64,000 nucleotides of DNA from Monoplex corrugatus (GCA_030674185.1 JAPXFY010000013.1:52604067-52668066); one strand, 5' to 3'. Shown: positions 1-38,640, numbered from the stretch's first letter. A program made the numbers and translations. The notes: generated from the sequence alone by a model not told the origin.

Positions 1-488
1 TAAAACTGTAAAACTAAAAGCAATATTCAATTGCCAATAAACTAATAACAGCAAAAGCAATAAACTATCTCACTCAAAGTCGCTCGGATTCGGACTGGTT
101 CGATCAAAAGCAGCGAATTATTCTGATCTTCTGTTAATGGGCAGATTTTGCTGTAATTTAAGCACAAAATCGTAAGAATATTGCTTACCGAATTTCACCA
201 ACTTGTGAAAGTTTTCTGCAGCAGTCTATCCCGACAACGTCAAAGAGATATAACTCTGACTAACGGAAGTAAATCTTCATAGAGAAGGAAGCCCTACTAA
301 GCTGTTCGTTTTGGTCTGAGAGGGGGGTGGGGTGGGGGCATCCATTATACACCGCAGTTGCAAAACACCACACAATAGATTTAAAACTGCTTCACCATCA
401 TCACCCTTCCCTAATTCCCTCCAGTCATCTTACAAACATATAAACAAATAACAAACTCATGTAATTTTTTTATCTAACTGAAAAAGCA
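1..488. other. Non-coding stretch, nothing recognised
   Basis: AT-rich sequence with a short G-rich patch near 320-340. I see no open frame, splice-flanked exon or repeat family here. Confidence 0.5.
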
Positions 489-533
<45 letters not shown>

Positions 534-547
534 CACACACACACACA

Positions 548-579
<32 letters not shown>
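489..579. repeat. (CA)n microsatellite, interrupted
   Basis: Long CA run broken by one AACACAC and one TACACAC step. A second short CA run lies at 626-644. This is simple-sequence DNA. Confidence 0.95.
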
Positions 580-580
<1 letters not shown>

Positions 581-1410
581 TAATACCACTTATAGTGAAA
601 AGACGTTAAATTAAAGAACGAACGAACACACACACACACACACATCGAAATATTTAGTAGACAAAACACATACACGCACACTATCATTTCACCCCCTTTT
701 TATCCTTTGGTGAATGAAACAGAACATATCAAAATCGATACAACACACATTAAACATATGTTTCTCTCTCATAAGGGAAAAACAAGGAGTCCAAGAAATT
801 TTGGAAAACTGAAACTACATTCAAACATAGTCTTCCAATGAGAAAAATGCATGAAAATTACCCTGTGTTGTTGCTTTGTTTTAAATATTCATTGAAAACA
901 AACACTTTCGCCTTTCATCGTGGATTCTATAAAACCGACAAAAGTATCGTAGTACCAACACCAAGTGAGTAAAATGCATTGAATTAAACTATACAATATT
1001 AATTTGAGCTTTTTAGTGATTTTGTGCATAACACATGAAAATAAAGCATCATAAATCTTTGTATCCACATGATGACTTAGAGTAGAGATCCTGATTTCCA
1101 TTGTCATGATTTCGAGTCTGACACAGGGAGAGAAAAAATAAACGTCTTTGTGTGTATGTTTTTTTCCTTATCAAACTTAAACTCAGCACTGCAAATACTT
1201 ATTTATGGTTCATCTAATCTATGAATAGGGGAAGGGGGGGGGGAGGGAACAAAGATACTTTTAAAAAAGCTCAAAAAGTTTTATGTACATCTGCCTTAAG
1301 CCACAGTCAGTCAGCTTATTACTTAGTACTCGACAATTAGTCACTCTAATCAAACAGTTTAAGAACCAATGATCACACCATCCATTCAATCAATCAGATG
1401 ATCAACTATT

Positions 1411-1413
<3 letters not shown>
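580..1413. other. Non-coding stretch
   Basis: AT-rich DNA with a short G run near 1230-1242. The 72-codon open frame on the minus strand at 889-1107 has no domain-like features and no splice context. I do not call it a gene. Confidence 0.5.

Positions 1414-1480
<67 letters not shown>
1414..1480. repeat. (CA)n microsatellite
   Basis: Uninterrupted CA repeat of about 33 units. It produces a false poly-Thr/His frame. Confidence 0.97.
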
Positions 1481-1484
<4 letters not shown>

Positions 1485-1549
1485 AAATGTTTGGTCAGTC
1501 AATTAACACAGTTTATTGATTTAAAAAAAGTCAGCAAATTAACTTATCA

Positions 1550-1930
1550 AATAGCAGTCATTCTGTATCATCGGCCAGATTATTGACAGATCAAAAAGTC
1601 AACCGATCAATCGATCATCAGTTTGTAAATGGGTCAGGCAATCGATCTTTCCAGCAATTGAATGATCATTTACCAAACAATCAGTTAATAAATCAATCAA
1701 TCAAACAAAACATATCAATTAAACAACTGAACAGTCCAACAATAAACAATTGGCATGATTCGTCGATTTATTTGACCAAAAATTATTAAGTAGGCTATGA
1801 AAGAACAATATGTTTATGTATTTAATTAGACACTCAATTGATAATCACCAAACCTTCAATCAGTCAATCAATTTCACAAATGAATCAGTTCATAACCAGA
1901 TGAATTAATCAAGAGATTAAAATCCAACTG
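1550..1930. repeat. Degenerate AATC/ATCA low-complexity tract
   Basis: The words TCAATCAATC, GATCAATC and AACAATCA recur irregularly, like a decayed tetranucleotide repeat. Nothing else is recognisable up to about 2230. Confidence 0.6.
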
Positions 1931-2246
1931 ACAAAATAAACCAGTGAAACATGTTGTAATAAAATAACCTGTAAGAAACAAAGCAATATTCAGAGTTCAT
2001 CCGCTATTGCCAACCTTTCCTTGTATTAATAGTGTGGCAGATATACCTAAGAACACTGAATCTAAGTCGGACATTTGCTGTTTTGAGCAATATTTACAGA
2101 GGCATATAAATTAAACCAACTAGAAACTCATTTTAACCCTAAGAATCGTGTATGATGAGCAGTGAAACAGCAAGTGCTTTTCATTTTCGACTTTTGAATT
2201 ACAAAATGGGCATGCTTTATCTTGATCAGATTATATGTATATATAA

Positions 2247-2249
2247 TAT

Positions 2250-2290
<41 letters not shown>

Positions 2291-2334
2291 TACATATACA
2301 TATATATATATATATACATATATACACACACACA
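2247..2334. repeat. Compound (TG)n / (TA)n / CATATATACACAC microsatellite; 3' flank of the RLE LINE
   Basis: A TG run is followed by TACATATACA, a TA run, then ACATATATACACACACACA. The last 35 bases (2300-2334) closely match the sequence starting about 4905 on the other side of the LINE. This fits a target-site duplication within a microsatellite. Confidence 0.85.
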
Positions 2335-2507
2335 GGGTAGAAAGAAACTCTAGGGAGAGCTAGACAACAGAAGGTCTTCAGAGAAGTAACCCCCTTTAGA
2401 CAAGTGTTTCGGCCCTGAATTCCTTACACTCTCGGGTGGCCGGGCCACATCCAGGTCATGACTCCTGGATGCCCTTCTGCTGTTGTCTATTTTTTTTTTT
2501 TTTCCCC

Positions 2508-2587
2508 CACGCCGGGGATCGAACCTGGGCGATTCTGCGCTTCAGAACTGCGGTACGCGGTTTTACCAATGTGCTAACGGGGCACAC
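2508..2587 (-). other. tRNA-like sequence (Pol III box A and box B) in the RLE LINE 3' UTR
   Basis: On the minus strand, about 20 bases after the LINE stop codon, there is a box A-like TAGCACATTGG (about 2567-2577), a middle region, and a perfect box B GGTTCGATCC (2516-2525). The CCAGG/CCCGG T-arm stem encloses box B. CCCCG near the start can pair with TGGGG at the end, like an acceptor stem. A 14-A run on the same strand follows. It could be a tRNA-derived SINE head fused to the LINE tail or a functional LINE RNA structure. It is not a normal tRNA: there is no clean anticodon arm. Confidence 0.65.
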
Positions 2588-2603
2588 ATCATCTGTAGGG
2601 AAT

Positions 2604-4902
2604 TTAATCCTTATGAAGTTCACTTTTTTCGTTCCTCCTTGCCCAGATCCAGCTTGAGATCCTTTCTGCTGCCTCTGCCATCGCTTTAAGGGCTCTAGTC
2701 CTCTTCTTCCCAGAAATGGCGAGTTGTTTCATGAGATCATAAGCGGAGGTGCCCACAAACCCTCTTGCCCCGACCTCTATGGCGAAGATTTTGACCCGCA
2801 GACCTGCTTTCTTCAGGGTGCTGGCAAGACCGGCGTATTTTTCGGTCTTGTAGATATGTGCTTCTTCCATTCTGCTTTCGTATGGCACAGTGAGTTCTAT
2901 CAGAATCACTTGTTTCGAGGAGTCAGAGTGGAGAGCGATGTCTGGTCTCATGCCTGTCTTGCTGATGACATCTGGGTAATTTCTCCACTCTGGGAGGTCT
3001 GCTGTACACTCCCAGTCGACTGCTCCATCCAGAAGACCCTTTGGCAATGTGCTGGTTGTCATAGCACTTTCGGGCCAGACCTGTTTCCCTCCTGCTTTGT
3101 AGAACGTTGTCATAGCAATTGGTGCGTTTGGGGTCATGGTTTTTTCGCTAACCACATCTGTGATCACTTTCAGAACTTGGTTGTGCCTCCATGTATACCT
3201 TCCTTGGGCTAGCGCTACTTTGCAAGAGCTTAGGACATGTTCCACTGTTTGTTTCTTCTGACAGAGCGGACATGCTGGGTCGTCTGCTTTCCCCCATTTC
3301 ACTAAGTTTGCATTCGAGGGGAGCAGGTCATATACAGATCTGAGGAGGAAGCTTATCCTTAGAGGAGCCATGTGCCACATATCGTTCCAGCTGAGACTTC
3401 TTTGGAGTGCACTGTCCCATGTTGTCCATTGCCCCTGTTGACCTTGCTGGACTGCCTTCTGCACTCTTTTGACATCTTCTTCTTCCTTCAACTCCTGTAT
3501 GATCATGTCTCTTTTTTCCTTCCCTTTGGCTTTGGACCACCACTGCATTTTTGTTGCTCCCAGTCCCTGTCTGTTGGTTTGCGTGTGTCCAATTATTTCT
3601 TTGATGCTGAGGTTTCTCTTGGCATTGTTTACAGCCTCTTGGACTTTCCACTTTCTGCCAGTTCTCAGCTTTGGATGAACTGATCTCACGATATTGTCTT
3701 CCGATTCCTCCAGCATGCTCAACAGTCTTGCTTTTCCAACTTTGTATTCCTCCACTATGGATTTGAGAGGTAGCTTCAGCATTGCTTGACGACAGTAGAA
3801 TGCAACATCAGTGAGACCAGGTGGGACACCGAGCCATTTTCTTGTGTATTTGTTGATTTTGGCTTCCATTGCTTCGACTGTGCTGGTGCAAATGTCATAG
3901 ATTAGCAGTGGCCACAGCAGCTTTGGTATCAGCATGAACTGTAGACACCAGACTTTGTATTTGCCTGGCAGTCCGCAGTTATCTATTTTCTTCAGGCCTT
4001 CTTCTGCTGTTTGCTTGGTTTCACATCCCCTTTGTGTGTCTTTCAGGGAGTCATCATACCATCTTCCGAGACTTTTTACTGGCTCTTCTGTGACAGTGGG
4101 GATGGCTTGGTTGGCTACCATGAATTTGACTGAATCTGCCACTTTTCCTTTTCGCAGTGAGAGACTTCGGGATTTCTTAGGTTTGAACCTCATTCTTGAA
4201 GAGGCCACCAGCTCATCCAGCTGCTTTAAGATTTGGTGTGTCTCTTCCTCATCCGTGGACAAGACTGTTGTGTCATCCATGAAAGCTTTCAGAGGAGGCA
4301 TCTGGTATCCATCTCCCAGATTCACTGGATCTGAACTCTTCATTGCAGCTTTCAAGATGACTTCCATTGCCAACACGAACAGTATGGGAGAGATTGCACA
4401 GCCCATTGCAATGCCCACCTCTAGGTCTATCCAGTCCGTGGTGTATTCTTTGGTAGAGAACCGCATTGAGAACCCTTGGAAATACTTCCTCAGCATTGTT
4501 CGGATGTTTTCTGGGATGTGATACATTTCAAGAGCCAGCTGGATCATATCGTGTGGAACTGATCCATATGCATTCGCCAGATCAAGCCAAACTACGTCAA
4601 TGTCTCTCTTCTCTGTTCTTGCTTTTTGGATGGCATCCCAAATCAACGTGGCATGTTCCAAGCATCCAGGCATTCCTGGTATGCCTCCCTTTTGGACTGA
4701 CATATCCAGATACTTGTTTTCAGTCAGGTATTTTGTCAATCTTGCTGCCATAACAGAGAAGAAGATTTTCCCCTCGACGTTCAGAAGTGATATTGGCCTG
4801 AACTGATTGATGCTGCTGGAGTTCTGCTCCTTCGGAATGTACACTCCTTCAGCTCTCATCCATTGGTCGCTGATCTTCTGGTTCCTCCATGCTGATCGAA
4901 TC
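2604..4902 (-). CDS. RLE-LINE polyprotein fragment: reverse transcriptase, CCHC knuckle, PD-(D/E)XK endonuclease
   Basis: About 766 codons are open from the microsatellite junction to the stop at 2604-2606. The first ~45 residues of the longer open frame, beginning at 5036, are translated microsatellite and are not part of the protein. In order, I see RT block FRPISLLNVEGK, motif A (VVWLDLANAYGS, catalytic Asp), motif B (GIAMGCAISPILF) and motif C (AFMDDTT, two Asp). These are followed by FKPKKSRSL, a zinc knuckle CPLCQKKQTVEHVLSSC, and a C-terminal endonuclease signature RPDIAL ... LIELTVPYE with the PD and E-x-T residues expected of the RLE fold. The protein would copy its own RNA at a nicked target. 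The catalytic residues I can check are intact, but the copy lacks its start and N-terminus. FMDD replaces the usual (F/Y)ADD. The exact clade is not decided. Confidence 0.88.
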
Positions 4903-5082
4903 ATATATATATATATATATATACATATATACACACACACACACACACATATATATATACATACACATATATACATATATATATAGATATAGATAGATAT
5001 ATATGTATATATATATATATGTATGTATACATACAAAAGAGAGAGAGAGAGAGAAAGAGAGGAGAGTCAGTGAGAGAGAGTC

Positions 5083-5138
<56 letters not shown>
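4903..5138. repeat. Compound microsatellite (AT)n-(AC)n-(GA)n-(TG)n-(GA)n; 5' flank of the RLE LINE
   Basis: Consecutive simple-repeat blocks. The first block repeats the sequence that follows the 3' end of the LINE at 2300-2334. All open frames here are simple-repeat artefacts. Confidence 0.92.
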
Positions 5139-5139
<1 letters not shown>

Positions 5140-5154
5140 AGCTTGTGTACAGAA

Positions 5155-5272
5155 AAAACAAAGAAAACAAAACAAAAACAAAACAACAACAACAAACAAA
5201 CAAAACAAAGCAAAAAAAAAAACCCAAAAGAAAACAAAACAAACAAAAAACAAACAAACAAACAAACAAACG
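5155..5272. repeat. A-rich (CAAA)n-like tract
   Basis: Runs of AAAC and AACAAACA with no complementary T tract nearby. Low-complexity sequence. Confidence 0.8.
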
Positions 5273-5339
5273 GACGTAAAACTTTCCCAAATTTTCGGCG
5301 CTACACCTACCTTCCTCATGGGATCTTTATTCACTGACT

Positions 5340-5989
5340 ACGATATTCGATAGACAATATACAACTTATTAATTGGAAGAACATTAAATCTTACCTTAAG
5401 CACAGTACAGACATTTTTTCATGTCAGTCTCATTTCTACCCGGAACTGAGCATGGTATGGGCTCACTGGAAGACTAACAGAAACGGGACTATAATAAGTA
5501 GAAGATATCCCCCATGGAAATGCTGGGGGCTATGTCAGCATAACGAAACTAATCCTGTGGAGTGTAACCTTACTACAAAAACTGGCAAAATGGCGGCCAA
5601 CTCAAACAGTTATTATTATTAGCGCTTGAAACGAAACCGACAGACACGCGTGACTCCAAGATCGACAACGGACAAGTGTTTATGAAAATTTCCAGTGTTT
5701 TATGGTAAAAGTGTAGTTTAATAATGGTGCAGTTTAGGTGTAGTTTATGTCTTCCGTGGATCTAGCTATTTAACATAGGCCTAGTCACGATGAATGATAG
5801 TGGTAGCTCAACTGTAAAATCGTTTCAATTTCAAACAGTGAAACATTACGGTGTTACCTCAAGTTCTTCTTCTTCTTCTTCAGTGTTGAGGGCCCACAAT
5901 CAAACTTGATTATTCTGGCGCCTATAACTGGGGGGTTTGCAGCAGATAAATCTGGGGCAGTGGACACGTCTAAATAGTTCAGTTTTAAT
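5340..5989. other. Non-coding stretch, possible upstream region of the plus-strand gene
   Basis: The segment 5560-5700 is less AT-rich than its surroundings and carries ATGGCGGCC and ACGCGTGACTCC words, with a TTATTATTATTAGCGCTT motif resembling LINE tails. The plus-strand gene must have a non-coding first exon somewhere upstream of 10257. This segment is one candidate, but I see no decisive promoter element or donor. Confidence 0.25.
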
Positions 5990-6150
5990 CATGATGATGG
6001 TGGGGTGGGGGGAATAAGGAAGGTGGGGTGAGGAGGTAGGAGTGGGAAGAGGGGTGACGGAGGGCAAGAGGGGTGGGATGGGTGAACAGGGCAGCAAGGT
6101 GGTGGGGCAGGGGCTCTGAATGGAGGAGGGGGGTAGGGAAGGGTGGTCAG
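5990..6150. repeat. Purine-rich (G/A) tract on the plus strand
   Basis: Strongly strand-biased GGTGGGG/GGAGG/GAGGGG sequence of about 160 bp. It gives proline-rich false frames on the minus strand. It may form triplex or G-rich structure. Confidence 0.7.
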
Positions 6151-6179
6151 TCTAGTCTTAGATTTTGGAGGCCCTTGAT

Positions 6180-6805
6180 ACGAATGTGTCAAGTGTTGTG
6201 GCCTCAACTGTTCCTTGTTGGAGACTGTTCCAGTTCTTGACAGTTCTAGGCAGAAATGAAGCAGCTCTATACTGGGTCCTTGATGTGATCAAGTGGAACT
6301 GTCTTGTCATGGCCATGTTGCTTACGGTCAGGTAGAGGGACTAGTTTTTGCTTTTAGGCTGGGTCAGTGAACAAGGCCTTGGTGCACTTTGAACAGCATA
6401 GAGAGTCTTGCTACTTGCCGTCATTTCTCCAATGAGGGCCAGCCCAGTGTGACCAGCATGCTGCTAACACTAGAAGTGTTCCTATATCTGTTGAGGACGA
6501 AGCGTGCAGCTCATCTTTAAACCTCTTCTATTTTAGTTATGTTTTTCTCTGTATGGAGGTCCCAGACGGAAGACACGTACTCCAGATGGGGGTGAAGTAG
6601 CGCTTTGTAGGCTCGTTCCTTGATCTCTGAGGAGCTGATTTTCAGATTCCGTCGGAGGAATTTGAGCATTCTGTTTCCTTTGGAACACAGGTTGTTTATG
6701 TGTTCATCCCAGCTCATGTCTTTGGCCACAGTGACATCAAGGTATTTTGTAGATGTTACGGTGTCGAGGGTATGTCCGTGAAGGGAATAGTCATAGTGAA
6801 GTGGG
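6180..6805 (-). pseudogene. CR1/Jockey-like LINE relic (reverse-transcriptase C-terminal region)
   Basis: The minus strand reads the familiar post-RT block YSLHGHTLDTVTSTKYLDVT, then DMSWDEHINNLCSKGNRM, FLRRNLKISSSEIKERAYKA and LEYVSSVWDLHTEKN. Further downstream, past frameshifts and stops, comes a degraded RTQYRAASFLPRTVKNWNSL-like block. This is the usual order at the end of CR1/Jockey superfamily ORF2. No catalytic RT core is present, so the copy is dead and 5'-truncated. Confidence 0.8.
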
Positions 6806-6954
6806 GACCTGCTCCTTGGGGCCCCAACTCCGAACTAATGGCATCGGAGGCTTGATTACTCTGACCCAAAGCATAGAAGTATTAGAACCGTCGGCCCAGT
6901 CTGGATCAGTAGGACACAAGTGGATAGCCGACCCCGAGAGTGATGGCTAGGGCG

Positions 6955-7520
6955 CGCCCACACTACAAGCGGCACTGTCTGACTGTGAGCTGGGCTGCAG
7001 TGTGGCGGTAGGCGAGCTTGTGAGCGCAGTGGGTGGCCCACACCAAAAGCGATGACAACTAGAAGTTAGCTAGCTGTACTGCTGGCTGCAAGCAAGGTGA
7101 CCGCTGAGATGGCCTCACTACAAGCTGCTGCTCTAGAGTCTACGGCTCGCTGTGTGCCAGCATGCTGCTAGCTATCGTTCACACTGTTGGTTTCAGAATG
7201 TCGGCGAGCAAGGTATCTTCTGCGTCGTGAGCTGTCAGAACCATTGCCATTTCAACGACAAGCAATTCTCTTTGACTTTGAGGAAAGACAGTAATGGGTC
7301 CAGCCCATTAATGAACAAAGAAACGTGCATACCTTCTGGCTTCATTTGATACCAGACCTCAAACAGGACTGAGATTTCATTCCAACTTCGGGATGCTTCC
7401 AAGCACTTTCTTGATCATACAGGGTCTTGTTCGTCATGATCTTACAAAGCAAGAAATTGGCACCAGACGACCAGTATCAGCAGAGGAACGTTTTGTACTA
7501 ATGCTGCTTTAGTGCTTTAG
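6955..7520 (+). pseudogene. Probable PIF/Harbinger transposase relic with GC-rich end
   Basis: Plus-strand reading, with frameshifts, gives LIPDLKQD near 7345, FGMLPSTF near 7395, then VRHDLTKQEIGTRRPVSAEERFVLML to about 7510. This resembles the N-terminal part of PIF/Harbinger transposases (PDL.qD..F...FRM....F..L...I.KQ....R.PI...ER). The preceding GC-rich block at 6950-7150 (GGGCGCGCCCACACTACAAG) may be the element's terminal region. I could not find the other end. The call rests on motif spacing only. Confidence 0.4.
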
Positions 7521-7559
7521 CATGCTGTACATGATTATCGATTGCATGCCATTTTCAGT

Positions 7560-7900
7560 TGCTTTTTTACTTGAAGTCATCAGCTCTGTAATGATGATAA
7601 TGATGATGATGATAATAGTAATATTAATGATATCATTAGGCCTACTATTTTTTTTGTAAAAAAAGGGTGGTGCTGCACTGCGGCAACACTCTTTCAAAGG
7701 AGAGAGCCCAGGTTTCATGTGATAAATCCACTGTGACAAAAATAGATATGAAATATTACTATTACTCAGTATTAGTATCATTACTATAGTATTATTACTA
7801 TATTAGTATAATTACTATTTCTGTTATTATTATTACTATCATAAAAATGATATTAATTATTAATATTATTATCATGATTATTATTAAATCATTTTCATCA
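7560..7900. repeat. Low-complexity GAT/ATT-rich tract
   Basis: Runs of GATGATGAT and TATTATTA-type triplets. The AT-rich stretch continues to about 8200 with no gene-like signal. Confidence 0.7.
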
Positions 7901-8229
7901 TAGTGTAGTAGTATTCTATGTGCTTATCAATATCATGTATGTATATGTCTGTGTCTATGTGTGTATAACATACATGGTGTAGCATATTATATTAAAAACA
8001 ACAACAAAAAACATACACTCATGTATATGTGTATGCATGCCATATAGTATAAGATTATGTCTATGCATGCTGTATAGTATTAATAGTGTATATATATATC
8101 ATTATATGATTATGTACCTAACAATATGTGTACAAAGTATATAACATGTTTGTAGTATATTATGCATGTCAACAGTGACATTTGTTTTCCTAATCAAGCT
8201 TAAAAAAAAAAACACAAACAAAAACAAAC

Positions 8230-8830
8230 AAACAAACAAAAACTTAGTGCATGTGAGTCCTAAACACCATAACTTCTACATTAGCTGTAATTGTGGCAAC
8301 AAACAAAAACTTAGTGCATGTGAGTCCTAAAACACCATAACTTCTACATTAGCTGTAATTGTGGCATGTAATTCCTACTCAGATTCCAGGCATTACTAAT
8401 CATAAAAGCATATGATTAGCCATAATAATTTTGGTAATTAATCCAGTAGGTAATTAATCAATTTGACAAGATTAAACATTATATAACAGTCCTTAAACCG
8501 TTTTAACTTCCATCATAGGTGGAATTCTGGCTTGTAATTTGCCACAAGCAGTCTCCAGACATTGTAATGAAAGCTGTGATTAGTCATAGTAGTGTTGGTA
8601 ATTAGTCTGATAATTGATTATCATAACAAGCTAAAGAAAAACCCTACACGAGTCTTAAAACCATTATAACTTTCCTAATAGCTGGAATTTTGGCTTATAA
8701 CATGCCACATACTCACTCAGATATACCAAAAAAGTATATTACTCATAATAGTTTTGGTAATTTATTCAGTAATTAATCCCAAATCAACAATTCAAAGACG
8801 ACAAAACTTTATATAATGCATTCTGGGCCT
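8230..8830. repeat. Diverged tandem repeat of about 164 bp with a recent 67-bp internal duplication
   Basis: A block reading ACCATAACTTC..ATTAGCTG..ATT.TGGC recurs at about 8267, 8333, 8497 and 8660. The last three are 163-164 bp apart and strongly diverged. The first two are 67 bp apart and nearly identical, including the CAAACAAAAACTTAGTGCATG lead-in. An old satellite-like array has therefore had a new short duplication. Confidence 0.7.
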
Positions 8831-10256
8831 AAATATGTGGGGGAAATAATTGAATAATCTACTTATCTAGAGTTTAATCAAATTAATGGTTCTAACTAAT
8901 TTTGTTAAGCCTACATAAATAGGCCTAAATGTTTCTTTTTTACTGTTTAAATCAAGTGTTGGTTTAAAAAAAGATTGTCAGTTAAGTTTTTATTTTGTCG
9001 TTTGTTACTTATAAAGTTTCAAAAGTAACAGTCAGTGTCATTAAAAACAGACAAATTATTTCAGTTGGGCTAAACAAAGAATCCTTGCAAACATAGAGAC
9101 CTATCTAGATCTGATTTTGATGAATCAGCATGAAATGGTCAGACTGGGCATGCCCAGCCACTGGGATTCTGTTACACTGAACATGAGAACTTTCTTCTAA
9201 ATCTGTATCTTTATAGAAAAATTAATTAATGTCGTAACAACCAGATGAATTATTTTAATAAGCAGTCTTATCAGTCTTTGCAACCAGGTGATCAGATTCT
9301 GATAAGATGGTCTGACTGGGTGTGCCCAACTAATGCCAACTATTATTCAGCAGTATATAGCACTAAGATTGATGAGCAATGATGACATGACATGCACCAT
9401 CGCTAAATACGCTATACAACACGCAGATCTAATTTAACTATCTGTGTGGCATAGATATTTAGATATGGCATGTCAACAGAATAGGAGTTAATCTAAAAGA
9501 AAGGCAAATTTTAAAAATCATTTTGCGCTTAACCATGAGGTGTCAATTCGAGACTGCAGTTTCACCTATAGATGTCTAGCATCATGACAGGCATTGTTTT
9601 GATTAAAGATCTTAGTAGTGACCAGTCAAGGTCCCTTCATGTGGACACACCATCAAAGCACCATTACATGTAGGTTTTTTTGACAAATGCTTATGGCTGT
9701 GCGGAGGTGAGTTTTTTTCACATACCTATCAAAAATTATGAAGTCATAGGGCTAGTTTTGGTCTGGCTTATTCTTTGGTCAGAAGTATAAGTCCATTTCC
9801 AGCCATGTAGACCAATTTGTGCAATAGATCTGCAGTGGCTTAACTTACGCTTCAGTCAAGTGGCTTATCGTATGTTACAGTCAAGTGTCCAGTCTCAGGT
9901 TTAAGGTTAATAATGATAATTTCATATATGTAGTGTCCATGTTAAAAGCATGTTCATTGCACTGTGGCAGGATAAGGCTAATTTGGGTCTGTCTTGGATG
10001 TACTCCTGAGACAGATATTATGAAGTCCACTGTCCAGCTGTGTAGGCCTATCAGCTTGTAATGGTTATGAGCTGCTAGGTTGGTTCTGTTTATCAGTTTT
10101 ATGTCACATATCACCCTCAGTCACCCATTTTTCTGTTTCCTCATATTTTTGTTATTTTTGTTTGTTGAATTAAGTTGATAAAGGCAAAGCTCTATAGCCT
10201 ATACTTTAAAAAGTGGAACTTGTCATTGTGAGACAATATATTTTGTTTACTTCCAG
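8831..10256. other. Non-coding stretch upstream of the first coding exon
   Basis: AT-rich, no exon-like block recognised. It presumably includes the intron between a non-coding first exon and the coding exon that begins at 10257. Confidence 0.45.
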
Positions 10257-10269
10257 CTGATAAACAGTC

Positions 10270-37701
<27,432 letters not shown>

Positions 37702-38434
37702 TTTGATTCCTGTTTTTTGATGGCTTTACAGACACAGTGTGCTGCTGCCCCTTCACACAGCCCTTTTTATCATGTGGATCTTCATGCCACACTTGGCTAA
37801 GAATCTCCTTCAACAGAGGATACTTATTGGGAATTCTGTTTGTGCTATAATCATGGTCTATTGTGATATGCTATATGTTAGTGAAATCACAGCATGTATA
37901 TATAAAAACTAAATCTGTTTGGTCATTCTTATTTTGATACTGGTGTAGTATGCAAGGAGTATTTTTATATCATGGTTATATCTTTATATAACTATTTCAG
38001 TCAGGTAGATAGGTGACTAAACGTCAGACTTCTGTTTGAAAGGTCCTGGGTTTGATTCAACCAGATATCTCTGCCTTGTGAGTAAAGGGTGGAAATATTT
38101 CTGATCCCCCAGGTCAAAATGTGTGTAGAGCTGCCAGCGCCTAAACCCCCTTTCTGACTATAAGCATTCAGAACATCAAATACGCACCTTGAAGATCTGT
38201 TAAGTCATGTCAGTGCTCAGTGGCTTATAGAAACATGACACTCTGCATGCATGCCCACCAAAGATGCAGACTGTGTGACAACATAATGGAGTGAAATCAG
38301 CATGCCGAACAGTTTGAGTATTCTGTGCTCCACTAAAAAAAGGTCATATGTAATGCTCAGCGAGGCCAAATGAGTTTGGAGAGGAGCTTTGTTACAATAA
38401 TAATTCTTAATAATAATCTGTGGAGTTGCCAAGG
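37702..38434. other. 3' UTR and downstream DNA of the plus-strand gene
   Basis: No canonical AATAAA was found close to the stop. A decayed tRNA-like sequence sits at about 38005-38060 (GGTCCTGGGTTTGATTCAACC). Confidence 0.4.
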
Positions 38435-38640
38435 GATTTGAATATTCAAGAGGGATTCAATGCACTTCAACAGTTTCATGTGCACAGCACCCAAATCTAG
38501 CAGTGATAATTAATCTGGCAGACTCCTGGAGCAAAATGTATGTGTGCTGGCAAAGTCTTGAAATGAAAGCTTGAAGTTGGGAGGCGGATTTATGAAAGAC
38601 TAAACTGACACTACCAGATTGATTGGAGTATCCATTTTTT
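38435..38640. repeat. Dispersed repeat, copy 2
   Basis: CAAGAGGGATTCAATGCA ... GGCAGACTCCTGGAGC ... GCTGGCAAAGTCTTGAAATG aligns with 34915-35200. The two copies flank the last exon in the same orientation. Confidence 0.65.

Larger units (their letters stand above)
2335..4902 (-). mobile_element. 5'-truncated non-LTR retrotransposon with restriction-like endonuclease (RLE LINE)
   Basis: The element comprises the coding part on the minus strand (2604-4902) and a 269-bp 3' UTR (2335-2603). Both ends abut the same compound microsatellite: (AT)n-ACATATAT-(AC)n occurs at 2300-2334 and again from 4903. RLE-bearing LINEs (R2, R4/Dong, NeSL, Hero and relatives) commonly insert at chosen sites, and R4/Dong uses simple repeats. 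Insertion into this microsatellite is my inference from the flanks. The frame is open throughout, which suggests a young copy. The N-terminal zinc fingers and first RT blocks are missing, as expected for 5' truncation during target-primed reverse transcription. Confidence 0.85.

Noticed and set aside
1398..1586. Open frames made of Thr/His or Val/Cys repeats (also in 2128-2340, 10562-10866, 14224-14837, 18153-18463, 34092-34771, 52148-52929)
   Set aside because: They are translations of (CA)n/(TG)n microsatellites in several frames and both strands.
2508..2587. Functional tRNA gene
   Set aside because: Boxes A and B fit, but there is no convincing anticodon arm and it sits in a LINE 3' UTR.
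2724..4806. Plus-strand frames of 95-195 codons across the RLE LINE
   Set aside because: Antisense shadows of the intact reverse-transcriptase frame.
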